DNA from: Fratercula arctica
Taxonomy: Eukaryota > Chordata > Aves > Charadriiformes > Alcidae
Direction of reading: 5' to 3'
DNA length: 64,000 bases
Assembly: GCA_947846985.1 (NCBI GenBank)
Contig: CANTUZ010000002.1
Span: 152,701,889-152,765,888, forward strand
Made by a program: the position numbers and the translations under genes
The notes under the pieces: generated by a model
What the model was told of the DNA's origin: nothing
Database searches by the model: none
The model's input: only the letters and a program-made list of their open reading frames with translations
In this document: positions 13,019 through 25,898 of the stretch, piece after piece
Numbering within the stretch: the stretch's first letter is position 1
Layout: each line of letters starts with the position of its first letter

Positions 13019-15373
13019 GCCAGGTCTTAGGTACCTGTGGTATTTAATGCCAGAGGACATCTCAGTGTGATATGGAGGTGGCTTTGGACCCACAGTTATG
13101 GCTCAGGCTTGCTGCCAGGCCCGTGGTGTCTCCATGGCTGCTGGTTATCAGCAATGGAAGCAACCCAACATCAGTCACAGCAGCCGTGCTGCTCTGCCCA
13201 GAGAAACGCCATCCCCCTTCACCTCCAGCGGATGGTGCAGGAGGGTCCCACCACAGCCTGGGCAGTCCTGGCAGGACTGCATGGTGTGTCCGCTTCAGCG
13301 AGTGGTTAATGTTCCTGTGCACCACCACAGACAGGGTGTACTCCCAACTGGGGACACAACCTGGACAGTCTTCACTCCATGTATTTTTGTAAGGGTCTGC
13401 AAACATCTGCTCCTCTCTGAGCTCCTAAATCCAGCTCCCTCGGCAAACCTTCCTTTAACACTTTCTCAATGACATGGAATGTGATGTTATCCTTAAGCAA
13501 ATCATCCTCAGTGTTTTCTTGCTCCCAGTTTCCTGCTTTTTTGCCTCACTTTGGTATTACATTCACACTCCTACAAAGCGAGGGGAGCAGAATTGGTGCC
13601 AGGTTCTTTGGGGACAGCAGAACTTCCTAAGCATTTTCAATGACACAGCCAAAGGGATGATAAAATGGTTCCTGTGAGAATACATTATAAATAATCATAT
13701 CCTCTTCCAACATTGTACACACTAAAAGGCGACTTTTATGCTGTCTTTTTTTACCATGCTCCTGAGATGTTCACAGGCATGCAACATCTCCTCACAGCTC
13801 TTCAAGACTCAGGAAAATTACCCCGTAAGGGAAGTGACAAAATCAACTTGCAAGCCTTGGTGCTTTCCCCTGTTGGTTTTTGGGGTTTTTTGTTTGGTTT
13901 TTTTTTTTTTTTTCTAGTGGAACAGATTTTCTTGCACAGTTTCTGGGAATCATATTCCTTTAACTACAGCATACGTAGCGGTTAGTTTCCCCAGGCTGTC
14001 TTCACATTCTATGGAGAGAAATGGGCACTTCAGGTGATGCTGAAGGAGATCTAACAGAGTGCAGCTGATTGCAGTGTAAGAACTGCCTGAGCCTCTCCAC
14101 AGCCTTTGGAAGAGCCAGGAGCCACCGTCTCACGTGCAGCTATCTGTAGACAGATGAGACAGGTTCCATGCAGCTTCTGGCACTCTGTCCTGCCAGGCGT
14201 CCCCAGCATCTTCTCCCCTTTAGCAACCCAGAGTGAGGTTCATGGCTGAAGCCAAACCCCAGGAGCTCCAAGCAGACATCAGCTTAACAAACATCTCTGC
14301 CTGGCAAACACTGAGCCCAGCTCAGCGCGTGCAGAAACCTGCTCTTGCATGGTAACAATTCATTATTTTGCAAACATGGCACGATATTGCATACTCATAT
14401 GGCAAACACCCAGACTCCATACCCAGCTGCATTTGGCAATTTTGGCTTTCACTCACTCTCCCTAGCGATCCCCAAACTTGTCCCCAGAGAGCTCATTTCC
14501 CCATCCATTACTGAGAAAAGCAGTCTGATGCCTAAGTATGTCAGTTAGGGACTCAGAATTAATTTCTCTTGACAGGTTTTTGCGTCGTCCTGAAGACAGG
14601 CATCGCTTTTTGCATGCCAGACTCCTGGCCGCATCTGCAGTGAGTCAGTGGCCCTGATCTGGCTGGGACACCCGAGCTCTTCAGGGCCACGTTGTCCACC
14701 ATGGGTGAAGTGCAGTAAGGTGAGGACAACACAGGTTGAGCTGAGCCTGTCCTTCAGGGTAACTTTGTTACACCGTTTCCCCTGGAACCTAGTGGTGGTG
14801 GCCCTGCAAACTTTCTACCAGGTAAACCTGTGGACAGCTAATGAAGTTTGGCTTCAGCCTGGCTCCAGCCCACGCCTAAACAGCAGCACCAAAACACACC
14901 ACCTACCTCCTACCCACGCCATGACCATCACTACTCTGACCGATCTCAGAGACAATAAACCACTCTCACCATGGTGTCACTGTTAGTTATAAATGCTTAT
15001 CTATCATTAGCACCGAGAAACACAAAAAGCACTGAGTGCCCCTTGTGCTGGGGGTTGCACAAGCTTAGGACAGAAGAGACATTTGTCCTCTTAATAAGGA
15101 ATTTCCCCCTAAAATAAAACCCATAATCCATCTCACCTATTAATTTTTTAACAAAGAGCACAGGCTTTTGGCCTTTATTACTCAGCATTTGAACCAAGCA
15201 TGAGCTGAACAAGAAAGTCTTGGGAAGAGATGTTCCCAAAACACAGAATTAAGTTCCCCTTTAAGAATATGTGTTCCTTACTAATACCTTGCCATTACCA
15301 AAATAATTTCTGCCATCATAAATGGTTTTACTCAAAATCTTCTATATAGTGCAATGAAAGGGGCAGCGCCTGT
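13019..15373. other. Unannotated intergenic sequence
   Basis: No exon recognised. A T-rich run with G interruptions lies at about 13876-13914. Overlapping open frames of 90-124 codons at 13037-13472 on both strands have no familiar domain. Confidence 0.5.
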
Positions 15374-15648
15374 TGTGATAGGACAAGGGGCAATGGTTTT
15401 AAACTAAAAGAGGGAAGATTTAGACTAGGTATAAGGAAGAAATTTTTTTACAATGAGGATGGTGACACACTGGCACAGGTTGCCCAGAGAGGTGGTAGAT
15501 GCACCATCCCTGGAAACATTCAAGGTCAGGTTGGACAAGGCTCTGAGCAACATGATCAGGTTTAAGACGTCCCTGGTCATTGCAGGGGGGTTGGACTAGA
15601 TGGCCTTTAAAGGTCCCTTCCAACCCAAAGTATTCTATGATTCTATGA
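15374..15648 (+). mobile_element. CR1 LINE 3' end
   Basis: It starts at 'tgtgataggacaaggggcaa' and runs through the end of ORF2 into the 3' end and two octamers. The 3' block reads 'tcattgcaggggggttggac' and 'gatggcctttaaagg', shared with the long copy ending at 42836 and distinct from the other types in the window. Confidence 0.95.
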
Positions 15649-16724
15649 AATGGTACAGTAATTGCTTATTGATTCCTTTAGCATTTATTTTCATGGATTA
15701 ATCAGAATTATCTATATCCAAAAAGAAAATACTGCAATACTGTCCCCCCCATCAGTTTGCTGAAATCTCTTACATTCTAAAAAACATCTTCGTTATCTGT
15801 GTTTTTCTTTTGCCTGCATGCCAGTCCCAACTTATTTACAAACTAGAAGAAAGCCTGTGCTTCCATTCTCTCCCCCTGCCCTGGGGGAATAAAAAAAGAA
15901 TAGCTAATTTTATGTCTTAGTTCAAGAAAATGAATCATGTTGAAACGAATACAAATTTTGCTACTGTGGTGCATTGCTGAAAAAATAAAACCTGAAGTTT
16001 AAATTTAGGGTTCATCTTAATTTCGCATAGAAAATACTTTCTGCTCAGAGTTCAGAATATGTTTCTGCAGATATCAATGTTTAAAACAGGCCCACTGGGC
16101 AAGAATTTTTAAATTCTGTTTTACAGTTGAATAAACAGAAGTATAGAGAGACAGAAAGCAGACTGATGGTTTTCTGTAAATATCAGACACGTTTTTCCCC
16201 GCACAGTAGAAGCAGACAATGTATATATTTCATATTTCAGAGATCCCTAGCAAATCTGTTGTAAATTAGCATTTATAAGCAAGCATCCTTTGAGGAATTT
16301 GGCTGCTTTACTGTTCAGAGACAAGAAGTAATAGGTCAGATAGATACAAAAGATTGCTCTTTCCTGAAACGGTTCTGAGAACTGGTGACATTCAGTGCTG
16401 ACTTGAAGCAAGTCCCATACAACTGCGCAGTGGCAAAGACATGACAAGAAGTCCTGTTTTTTCTAACAACCTGACTTTGTATCTTCTCTATCGCTTGCCT
16501 ACAACCCAAATCAAAACACACTGCAGTCAGTCTGAGTGTTTCCGGTGATGTGCTGAGCAAATATATAGAAAAAATAGTATCTTTTGGGATCCTATGGAGC
16601 TGTTTTTAAGGGAGACGAAAATAGAGAATGGAGCTATACATGTGAGTGAAGTGTAGGCAGCAAAATATAGGGACAGTATAATATTTATAGAACGAAGGCG
16701 TAAGCAAGATCTTTTCATTTAGCT
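15649..16724. other. Unannotated intergenic sequence
   Basis: AT-rich sequence with no exon or repeat recognised. Confidence 0.5.
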
Positions 16725-16915
16725 TGCAAGTCGTTTCTTTTGCATGAGAAGAGACAGTGCCGTATTAAGCAAAACCAGCTTTGCCAGTATGCCTGTGCAT
16801 TTCTGTGGTGCTGATTAATGGCTGGGTAAATGCCATGGGATATCTAAGAACTCTGGAATACTTTTGTTTGCTTAATGTTTTCTGCTGATGGCAACTTTCC
16901 CCTTGCTCGTCTGCT
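16725..16915 (+). repeat. Old dispersed repeat, copy B
   Basis: The partner of 9775-9955, in the same orientation. The best block is 'gtattaagcaaaaccagctt' at about 16762-16781, aligned with 'atattaagcaaaatcagttt' in copy A. Neither copy has features of CR1 or a clear SINE promoter. Confidence 0.6.
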
Positions 16916-18006
16916 CAGTCACAGGCGAGCTGTTCCCCACCCCAACACCCCTGGCACAACAGTCTGCAAAGAAATGGCATCCACCAGCTCAAACCTCACC
17001 TCCCAAAAGGCAGTGTCAGACACGTTGCCTCAATCCACATAAACACATTGAGAAAACATGAATTCAGGCCAGAGGTGTATAACTACAGCAGTATTCTTAG
17101 GATAATTACAAAAATAAAGTCAGTGAGACTTTCCAAAGCACCCACCACGGGGTTTTGTACTCCTATTGAGTTCAAACAAACCAGAGTTAGCTCAATCCAG
17201 GCTGAAGTTCTGCTTCAGAGAGGCTCATTTCAACTTGGTAAAATTCAATTACTTTTCCAATCTCTACCTGACAAGTTTTGTTCATCCTGTTCCAGATTTA
17301 GGAATCGGTACTTGTAGAGCATTCAATAAATCAGAGCCCTGGAGTCAGGGCACATGCTACCACCACAAAACACAGCAAGGAGGAGGGGTAACCATTACAT
17401 GACTCATCAGAGACAGATCCAGTGCAAATCAAAAGACATATCCAATTGTAAAATCACTGTTGCCTCAGAGACTGTGATAAACAGGCCAACAGACAGTTAA
17501 AGGAGAACTGCCTCTGTCCTTTTCGCACTCAGATATTTACCGCTTTCCAAACATTCAAATCCATTTGTTCTCTTTATAGTGTTGATTGATTTGATGCTGG
17601 AGATAGTGGGTTTGAAAGAGCATTTTCTTTGTACCCCTTCCTCACATACACAAGCCTGTTACGGTAAAAGATCACACAGTATAATCATCTATTATTTTCT
17701 ACTCATTTTTGGGGGGGAATATCTTGGCTGCTGCACAAACAGGAACCATGTTTATTACTAAGCTTATAAGCTAATAGGAGAACTTTTCTGTCCTACTATT
17801 TGCTTCAAAGGCTTCTCTTTTATTCGCATTTCCAGTCAATCCTGCTGTCCTCTGGTTTACAGAGGTAACGATTTTTAGAGTAGAACTGAGCATTTAATTG
17901 GTGGGATTTGCTGTTTAGGTCTTAACTCTTCACAATGCTCTTGCAATTACTAACACGTGTTTAGGAGCTGAAATCAATACAGGAAGGCTGAAATCCTGAT
18001 TTGTAT
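16916..18006. other. Unannotated intergenic sequence
   Basis: Nothing recognised in this stretch. Confidence 0.5.
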
Positions 18007-18064
18007 GGAATCATAGAATTGTTTTTCTTGGAAGAGACCTTTAAGATCATCAAGTCCAACCGTT
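18007..18064 (-). mobile_element. CR1 LINE terminal fragment
   Basis: A 58-base piece: 'aatcatagaattg' then 'cttggaagagacctttaaga' and 'tcatcaagtccaacc', the reverse complement of a CR1 3' end. Only the terminus is present. Confidence 0.85.
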
Positions 18065-21000
18065 AACCTTACATGGGGAAGGCAGAGGGGGATTTCAGTG
18101 AAAGCATGTACAAACTAAGTTATTCCTTAAGAATAGCACCTAAGCTTATGCTGTCTCCCACACAAGCCTGAAGGAGAAGTTGCATATTGCTAAAATGCTT
18201 TTAAACTGCAACTGCAGTTTATTTCTAATACCAGGTTTTATGTTTCCCAGCATCGCATGTGTGTTGCACAGACCCTCATCCAGCAGCAGCGTTCCAGGAC
18301 CCCCATGGGACAGCACGAGCTGAAGAATTTCACCCCCTAACCTCCGCCTGTAACTTCCTACCAGCAGCATGTCCCGTGGAAAAGCTTTCAGCCCTGACTG
18401 GCAGATTTCTTGTGATGGGGAGCAGATTTTTTTTAAATAAAAAAATCACACAGCAAAAATACATCCATTTGTATAAAGAAGGTGAATCGGGGGTGTCAGG
18501 TGCTATACTCATAATTCACCGCTTTGCTCTGCTACTGTAATCGGGATTTGTGAACTGTAATTAGTTTTCTGCAGCTCTTTAATCGTGAGTAACCCCAGGA
18601 AAAAAAAACCCCACCTCTACTTTTTGGATGCGATAATGTGGGGAATTTTAACATGGGGAAATGCCCATATTAAAAAAGGATAAAAAGAGGACTTCCCCTG
18701 CCGTGGGAGCGAGCCAGAGGCAGTACGTGGAGAGGCAGGACCCACGGGAGACGCTGGCCTGGGGTGCAGAGGGGCAGAAGCTGAGTGCCTCAGTGGCACT
18801 GCCTTCTTGCGGGACTTCAAGCAAAACAATTTTATGCCTCTTCACCTCTCATCTGTAGGCTGCTGATACCAGCAGCTTCCCACCCCTCCCCGTCCTCCTA
18901 TCCCACTTATTCCCATTATAAACTCCTTGGAGCCGCAGCTCTGTTTCAGTGTGTGTTTATACAGTGCCGACACCGGCTCAGCCACACGCACGCGGCTGCA
19001 TCAGTACCAGATCCCTGATGTAAATGTCATTCCCGAGAGCTGCCAGCTCCCCTTCCCGACCCATGGCTGCAGCTCCCTGCCTCTGCAATGCACGTAATGA
19101 AACCCCCTCGGTCTCCAGTACTGAGCAAGGGTGAGGTTTCTCCTCCTGCAAAGACTTTGCGGAGGACTGGAGGTTTCCACAGGTGCTTAATTCACTTCAG
19201 ATTTTAACTGAGCTCCTCAAAATAATAGTGAGAAGGAAAAAACTACTTCTGTTATAATTAGATACGCCTGAAATAGCCTCACCTTTTTCCTGACACTGCC
19301 TACATTAGTATTCATTGAGCATAAAACACTGTGAATAACCTAATGAAATGATTCATTTGTTCATTTGCCTATGCATGCTGATAACTATATGCCAAGAACC
19401 CAGTGATTTGTTAACAGCCTCATTTATTTTAAGGAAGCTGCTGTCATTCATAAAGCATTGGCCAGCTGCCATGCATCCCTTCACCTTGCCCTCCTGCCTT
19501 CATAAATCTCCGATTAACCTCTCAGGCATCTTAGGCATTTTTGTGAGGAAAACAGCAGCTTCTATTTGGAGACAACTGCTGCTCAGCTGCTCACCTCGCA
19601 AAGGTTTCTTGGCCCCTGCCCCTCCTCCTGTTCATTGCATCCTGCTGATGCAGCTCGTTACTTCTACCCTGCACAGACATTTCTCATCATCGTTTGGTGC
19701 TTTGCCATTGCTCTGTATGGGAGGAGAGGAAGGCCTAGCTCTCCTCCTCTCGTAACCAACCAGCTAAGATTAGTCATAAACCAGATCATTTGCTCATAGT
19801 GCAATTTTGAACAAAGCTGTTAAAAGTTGCCATTATTCTCCATTATGCACAAGGCACAGACAAGAGCTGTCTCTCTGCTCCTGAATTCGGCGGGGAGGCC
19901 ACCAGAAACCAGCGACTGGCAACTTTCCCATCCACAAGTACTTTCGGTGCTTATCCAGCTTCTCCGGGTATTTCTGAGCACCCACGTGAGAAAAGTGGGT
20001 CAGTGCCATGATCTCATTTTATAAGTGGGCACTTGAGGCACAGAGCTGAAATAACTGTTCAAGGTCACGCATGAAGCCCGATCAAGAAATTGAGCATATG
20101 CTTTCCCCTCCCCTAGATGAGATTGAATCCTTCCATTTTGTGGGAAAGTGAGCATCCCGGCCCAGCCTGCTCTTGGAGTCGCAGAAGATTTCAGCAGGAT
20201 AAATAGAGATGGGTCTGTCTTGGGAAAACCTCCCTGGCTTCCAAAGCAGGTATCTCCAGTTTTCTTGGTGGAGCACAGTGCTGGGGTCAGTGGGACATAC
20301 TATTTCAGGTCCAAAGGAGGTAACCACACAGCCCCAGTACACACAGAGAAGAAGCACTTCTGCATCAGTTACGTAGGCAATTTCTCTTCTTTCCCTATTG
20401 TATAGGTCCTCTCGCAGCCAACCTGCAACAGGACAGTATTGATAAATACAGTAGGGTCCATTTCTGCCACCACTGAACAACATTGTCACCATCTGCCAAC
20501 CAGTGTCACACAGCTACTGGTCTTATTTGGCATTGCAGTAGTTTTCAAACTATGGCCCACGTACCCTTGAGGTCTGGTTAGCAGTCTGTAGCTGGCAGAT
20601 TTTACGTATGAAGCACTCACACTTACAAACTCATCAATTAGAAGTTGGATGTTATGGACACCTGGCGGTCCACCAAATGCTGCAAGGGTAACAAATGGGT
20701 CATCTCCAAAGTGGTTTGGGATTGTCTGGATCCTTATTACTAACAGGAAAAATATCTGCATCCTAGCTTGTGTTCCAGGTCCATATGGCATGTTTTATCA
20801 AAATATTAATAAAGTAGAAGAAAGAAAGATACCGGGCTACTAAGAGGAGGTGAATGCATTACAAAGAATGGAAAATATAGAGCAAAATATAGAGCAAGGG
20901 TAGAAAGGAGCCATAATGGTGGACAATCATGAGAAACTTGCAGAGTGCAACTTTGGCATCAGGTGAAGTATTGGTTAAATCCTGTATTAGTGTTTATGGG

Positions 21001-21885
21001 AAGGAGGATAATCCTGGGCCAGGGTATGCTCAGAAACATCCCTTGGTCTGGATGACCTCCGGAAGTCCCTCTACTCTTCAGGTCTCCAGAGCAAGCTCCA
21101 GGACTTCTCCTGGCCCTTTTCTTGCAGTGCCTTGGTTGCTGCAGATAATTCATGTTTACAGTGGCTGCTCCGAGCAAGGACACCGGCGCATGAAGTGGGA
21201 CTGGAGTTTTGTAGCGATGACTTTGTAGTCTCACTAGCTCACAAATACAAGACTGATGAATAGCACTGAGATGATGTTTATCCTGCACACCTGTCCTTCA
21301 CGCTGTGCTATCCCCCCTGTGGGATGCATCACTAGGACACGTTCGGAATGAGAATCAGCAACTTGCACAGTGCTTTAGCTGTTTGTATCCCCAGAATGGG
21401 TTATACCATCATTTGTTTCTTCTTCTGCTATCTCCCAACTACCTGATGTATGAGACTTCAGAGTGAAAAAATGCTTCTGATTTCATTAATTATGTGTTAA
21501 CCTTGTGTTGTGACGTAACTGAAGGAAAATTGAATTGTCTGGCCCTTAGTGTGCAAAATGAGAGAAGAAAAGATTTATGCCACTTGACCTTCTATCAAAT
21601 AATACCGAAATTACTCTTGCCCAGGAGCAACAGCAATGTATTTATTCCTTGACTTCCCTTATACTGCCTAAGTGGAGTTGCTCTGGCATGTTCTGGTATG
21701 GGCACTGAAGGTTGCAGGCAGAATTTCTCTTGCTGGCATCTTTCAGCAGCAACTGTGCCCGAAGAAAGCGTCGTGCCAATTCTGCAGAAAACTTTTATCA
21801 GCATAATATGTAGATAGATCCCAAGAACAAATTCAAGGCTCTCGCATATCCATATCCAGGGCCATGTCACCTAAGGCTATTAGTT
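18065..21885. other. Unannotated intergenic sequence
   Basis: No exon recognised. A segment at 20530-20610 faintly recalls the ends of old hAT-type transposons ('ttttcaaactatggcccacg') but is too diverged to call. Confidence 0.5.
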
Positions 21886-22125
21886 CACAGAAGCATAGAC
21901 CAGCCCAGGTTGGGAGGGACTTCAAAACGTCCAAGCTTTCATGGAAAAGGGAGCCTAGATGAGATTATCTAGCAACCCGTCCGATTGCATCTTGAACACC
22001 TCCAGTGATCGGGACTCCACCACGTCCCTGGGGAGGTTGTTCCAGTGACTGATTGTTCTCACTGTAAAAAATCTCTTTCTCATATCAAGACAAAAGGTTT
22101 CCCTGTGACTCTTGTTGACTGCCCC
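21886..22125 (-). mobile_element. Old CR1 LINE 3' fragment
   Basis: The reverse complement of a CR1 end: 'cacagaagcatagaccagcc' start, 'aacacctccagtgatcggga' and 'gaggttgttccagtgactga' blocks in proper order. The tail octamers have decayed, and it is more diverged than most copies here. Confidence 0.88.
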
Positions 22126-24642
22126 ATCAGAAACCCATTTCGCTATTCATTTTTCCAGGGTGCTGTTCCTTCCTACTGAGTTCCACCCCAGCATGTCAAA
22201 ATACTTGACAGGCATTTGGGATGCTGAAAGCTGCAGATACCCACTACTCCTGTAGCAAACTACTGGCTTCCCTCTCCTGCCGCTCCTACCGCAGCCTGTT
22301 CCACGATGGGTGGTGAAAAAACTTTCCAGTGCTACACACCAGCGTGAGGTTTCTACCGTCACTTTAGCATGTTTTTTGTCATTTCCTTTTCAGATAAAAA
22401 TGCTTCTGTTTATGAAAAGACCTGGACTGTCACTAACTGCAGTCCATCTGCCCAGGGACAAGAACTCACCTGTACTTACACATCTCACCTCAGCTGCTTC
22501 CTAAACTTCTTCCTGCTGTGGTGCTTCACCACCTGCATTACAGTGTTAATGCTCTGCACAAGGAGAGAGGGGAAGAGCTTTTCTGGCAAGGACAAGAGCA
22601 GAGGCACCAGATGCTCATTCACATCTGTCTTGTGCCCTGGGCCACCTCATTGTGTCACGTCCAGCGCAGCTCCACTGCCCCGGCACTGACTAGAGGCTGA
22701 CAAGGACCACAGGTATGTTTACGTTACAGGCGTGAGTTGTAGCAATCAAGTTAATATGGCTAAATTATTATCTTTCATCAAGTGAGCAATAGGGTGAGCC
22801 ATAAAGATTACATTAATTAGTCTCCTCCACCTGTGCCAGTTGTGCTCACAGTTGGTTCTTGATGCTCAACTCACTGCACACGGCAGTCCATGTTCACTGA
22901 AAGGCAAAGGCTGTATCCTCCACCCGGGGTGAGCGGTTCTGATTTACGCAGAGGGATATAGGTTTTACATCCATGCCAAGTAAGTCACGATACCCAATAC
23001 TAAAGCAAATCATTAGAAAGTTAAGTATTAGTTTAAATATTTTTAGAGTTCCTAGAAGAATTCACTTCTATATATTTTCCAATCTGAGCAGCTGGACTTA
23101 TGCTACTAAGAAAACTAACTTCTCAGCAAAAAGATACAAGAGAAAGTACTCGTTTCACATTTTCCTGTGAAAGTTTGGCAGAAATAAAATGGACGCATTC
23201 CTTTAGGGGGACCCATGTAATTCATGTCAATAAAATACTTACACCAGCTACATATCTGAAAAAGAGAAACTAAATTTTTGCAGTTTTCTTAAATTTAATA
23301 GAATTCCAATGATAACCAAATTCAGTTGAAGTGGGTATCAGTGAAAAGCTAAATGAATCTAAATGAAATTTTGTGTTGCTTTCATAGCAAGATTTCCCTA
23401 CAGGCCGGAGTTATCTCACTGAACTTTGGCTGTTCCTAAAGACAAGCACAAGCCCAGCAGTTGTCTGGGGTCCTCTCGTCAGAAGAGGAAAATGGGCTCC
23501 TCCAAAAGCAGACGCTGCCCATCCTATAGCAGGGACTGAGGTGGGTGCAACAGCTCACCCCAGGGAGATCTGCCTCCCTCCACTGAATATGGGGGGACTG
23601 ATGTGGCTAGACATCATGAGTCTAATTCTACCCTTTCTTTCTTTAAAATGAAAAAAACCAGTAATGATAGAAAGGTGGGGGAAAAAAGCAAGTATGTTTT
23701 AGTAACAACAAAACAAGCTTGATAAAGCTTAACAAAACATCTTCCTTGAAAAAGCACAAACCATTGATGAAAGGTATATTGGCTCAGGCATTTATTGCTT
23801 TGTCCGCCTCTATCTGTCTTGTATCTTTCTGTCTGACAGATTTAAAAAGTCAGTGTGGTTTCCAGTGTAAAATAGTGGAAATTGTAATTGAACAGTGTTC
23901 TCAGGTTTTAAATTATAGGGACTATTACTTTGCTGTCATTCCTACTGATTTAATGATGATTCATGCCCAAAAGAGATTCTGTCTCCCTATAGTTAGCCTC
24001 AAGCAACCTGATTACTTTTATTTAAGTTTACAGAATAAAAAAGTGAGTTTTAAGGAGATCAAGATGTAGATCGAGCATAAAATCAGTTAATTAGATCACC
24101 CTCAAGAAGGATGATTTCTACTTATAGAAATTATGCAGACTGAACTACCAAAAGCAGAAGGCTAAACCAAACCAAATGTGACCTTTCCATAAAAACATCT
24201 ACCACTTTTGTGGTAGACACCCATGACACTGTCACAGGGCCTGTTCAGAAGCTCTCAGCAGCAGAAGAAACCGTTTCAGACAGTAAAAGCCAATGCTTTA
24301 AATTTTCATGCATGTTACATGAAGAGCTTCACTTCCATAAGATGACACCAAAGTCTACTGAGTTTCTACACAGAACATCCTACTTCAAAACCCAGGTGAA
24401 AAGGCCAGAACAGCAAACCTCTGAAAGACAGCAGAAGAAAATAAGAAAGTGCTCAAAGGATGTTAAATGGCAAGGAACGCTCTCACCACCACTTTATTTC
24501 ACAGTCTCTCTCCCCTCAGCCCAGTGCCATTGACAAAAGCAGACAGAGGGTCCTGTAGCTCTCGCAAAGTTCTTGGAGGAGAGCACTGCAGCAGGGCTGG
24601 GAGGTGGGTTAGGATTAGCCTGTGTGGGTTGTCCCACTGAGC
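22126..24642. other. Unannotated intergenic sequence
   Basis: No recognised element. A frame of 116 codons at 23719-24069 lies in AT-rich DNA and has no known domain. Confidence 0.5.
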
Positions 24643-25898
24643 CCAGCAAGATCATGGAGCAGGTTCTCCTGGAAACTATGCTAAAGCACATGGAAAATAA
24701 GGAAGTGATCGCTGACAGCCAACATGGCTTCACTAAGGGCAAATGGCATCTGACAAATTTGGTGTCATTCTATGACGGGGTTAAAGTATTGGTGGATAAA
24801 GTAAGAGCAACTGACACCACCTACCTGGGCTTGGGCAAGCATTTGACACTGTCGCACACAACATCCTGGTCTCTAAATTGGAGAAACATGGATTTGATGG
24901 ATGGACTGCTTGGTGGATATGGAATTGGCTGGATGGTTGTACTCAAAGAGTTGCTGTCAATGGCTTGATGTCCAAGTGGAGACCAGTGACAAGTGGCATT
25001 CCTCAGGGGTCAGTATTGGAACTGGTGCTATTTAACATCATTGTCAGTGACATGGACAGTGGGATTGAGTGCACCCACAGCAAGTTTGCTGACAACACCA
25101 AGCTGTGTGGAGCCGTCGACACACTGGAGGAAAGGGATGCCATCCAGAGGGACCTTGAGAGGTTGGCCCATGTGAATCTCATGAAGTTAAACAAGGCTAA
25201 GTGCAAGGTCCTGCAGGCGTGTCACAGCAATCCCAAGCAGAAATACAGACTGGGAGGAGAATGGTTGAGAGCAGCCCTAAGGAGAAGGACTTGAGGGTGT
25301 TGGTTGATGAGATGCTCAACATGACCAGGCAACATGCTCTTGCAGCCCAGAAAGCCAATTGTATCCTGGGCTGCATCAAAGGAAATGTGGCCAGCCAGTC
25401 GAGGGAAGTGATTCTGTCCCTCTTCTCCGCTCTGGTGAGACCCCACCTGGAGTACTGCATCCAGCTCTGGAGCCCCCAACATAAGAAGGACATGAACCTG
25501 TTGGAGCAGGTCTAGAGGAGGGCCACGAAGATGATCAGAGGGATGGAGCACCTCTCCTATGAAGACAGGCTGTATCTGAAGGGGGCCTACAGGAAAGATG
25601 GGGAGGGACTTTTTACAAGGACATGTAGTGATAGGACGAGGGGTAATGGCTTCAAACTGGAAGAGGGGAGATTTAGATTAGATATTAGGAAGAAATTCTT
25701 TACTGTGAGTCTGGTGAGACACTGGAACAGGTTGCCTGGAGAGGTGGTAGATGCCCCATCCCTGGAGATATTCAAGACCAGATTCCATGGGGCTTTGAGC
25801 AACCTGGTCTAGTGGGAGGTGTCCCTGCCCATGGCCAGGGGTTGGGACTAGATGATCTTTAAGGTCCCTTCCAACCCAAACTATTTTATGATGCTATA
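24643..25898 (+). mobile_element. CR1 LINE with reverse transcriptase remnant
   Basis: About 1.26 kb, 5'-truncated inside ORF2. Translated pieces give RT motifs in order: [35 protein letters not shown], the SGIPQGSVL motif, then [13 protein letters not shown], and the C-terminal part [19 protein letters not shown] and [13 protein letters not shown]. The catalytic pair normally reads FADD; here the second Asp is Asn, so the enzyme would be inactive. There is a frameshift near 24840-24870, a stop (TAG) near 25513 in the QRR region, and a deletion that removes about 25 residues between YEDRL and LKGAYRKDG near 25570. The 3' end is of the 'ccctgcccatgg' type. Confidence 0.96.

Noticed and set aside
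20530..20610. Faint resemblance to the end of an old hAT-type DNA transposon
   Set aside because: Only one short stretch is suggestive and no second terminal inverted repeat was found.
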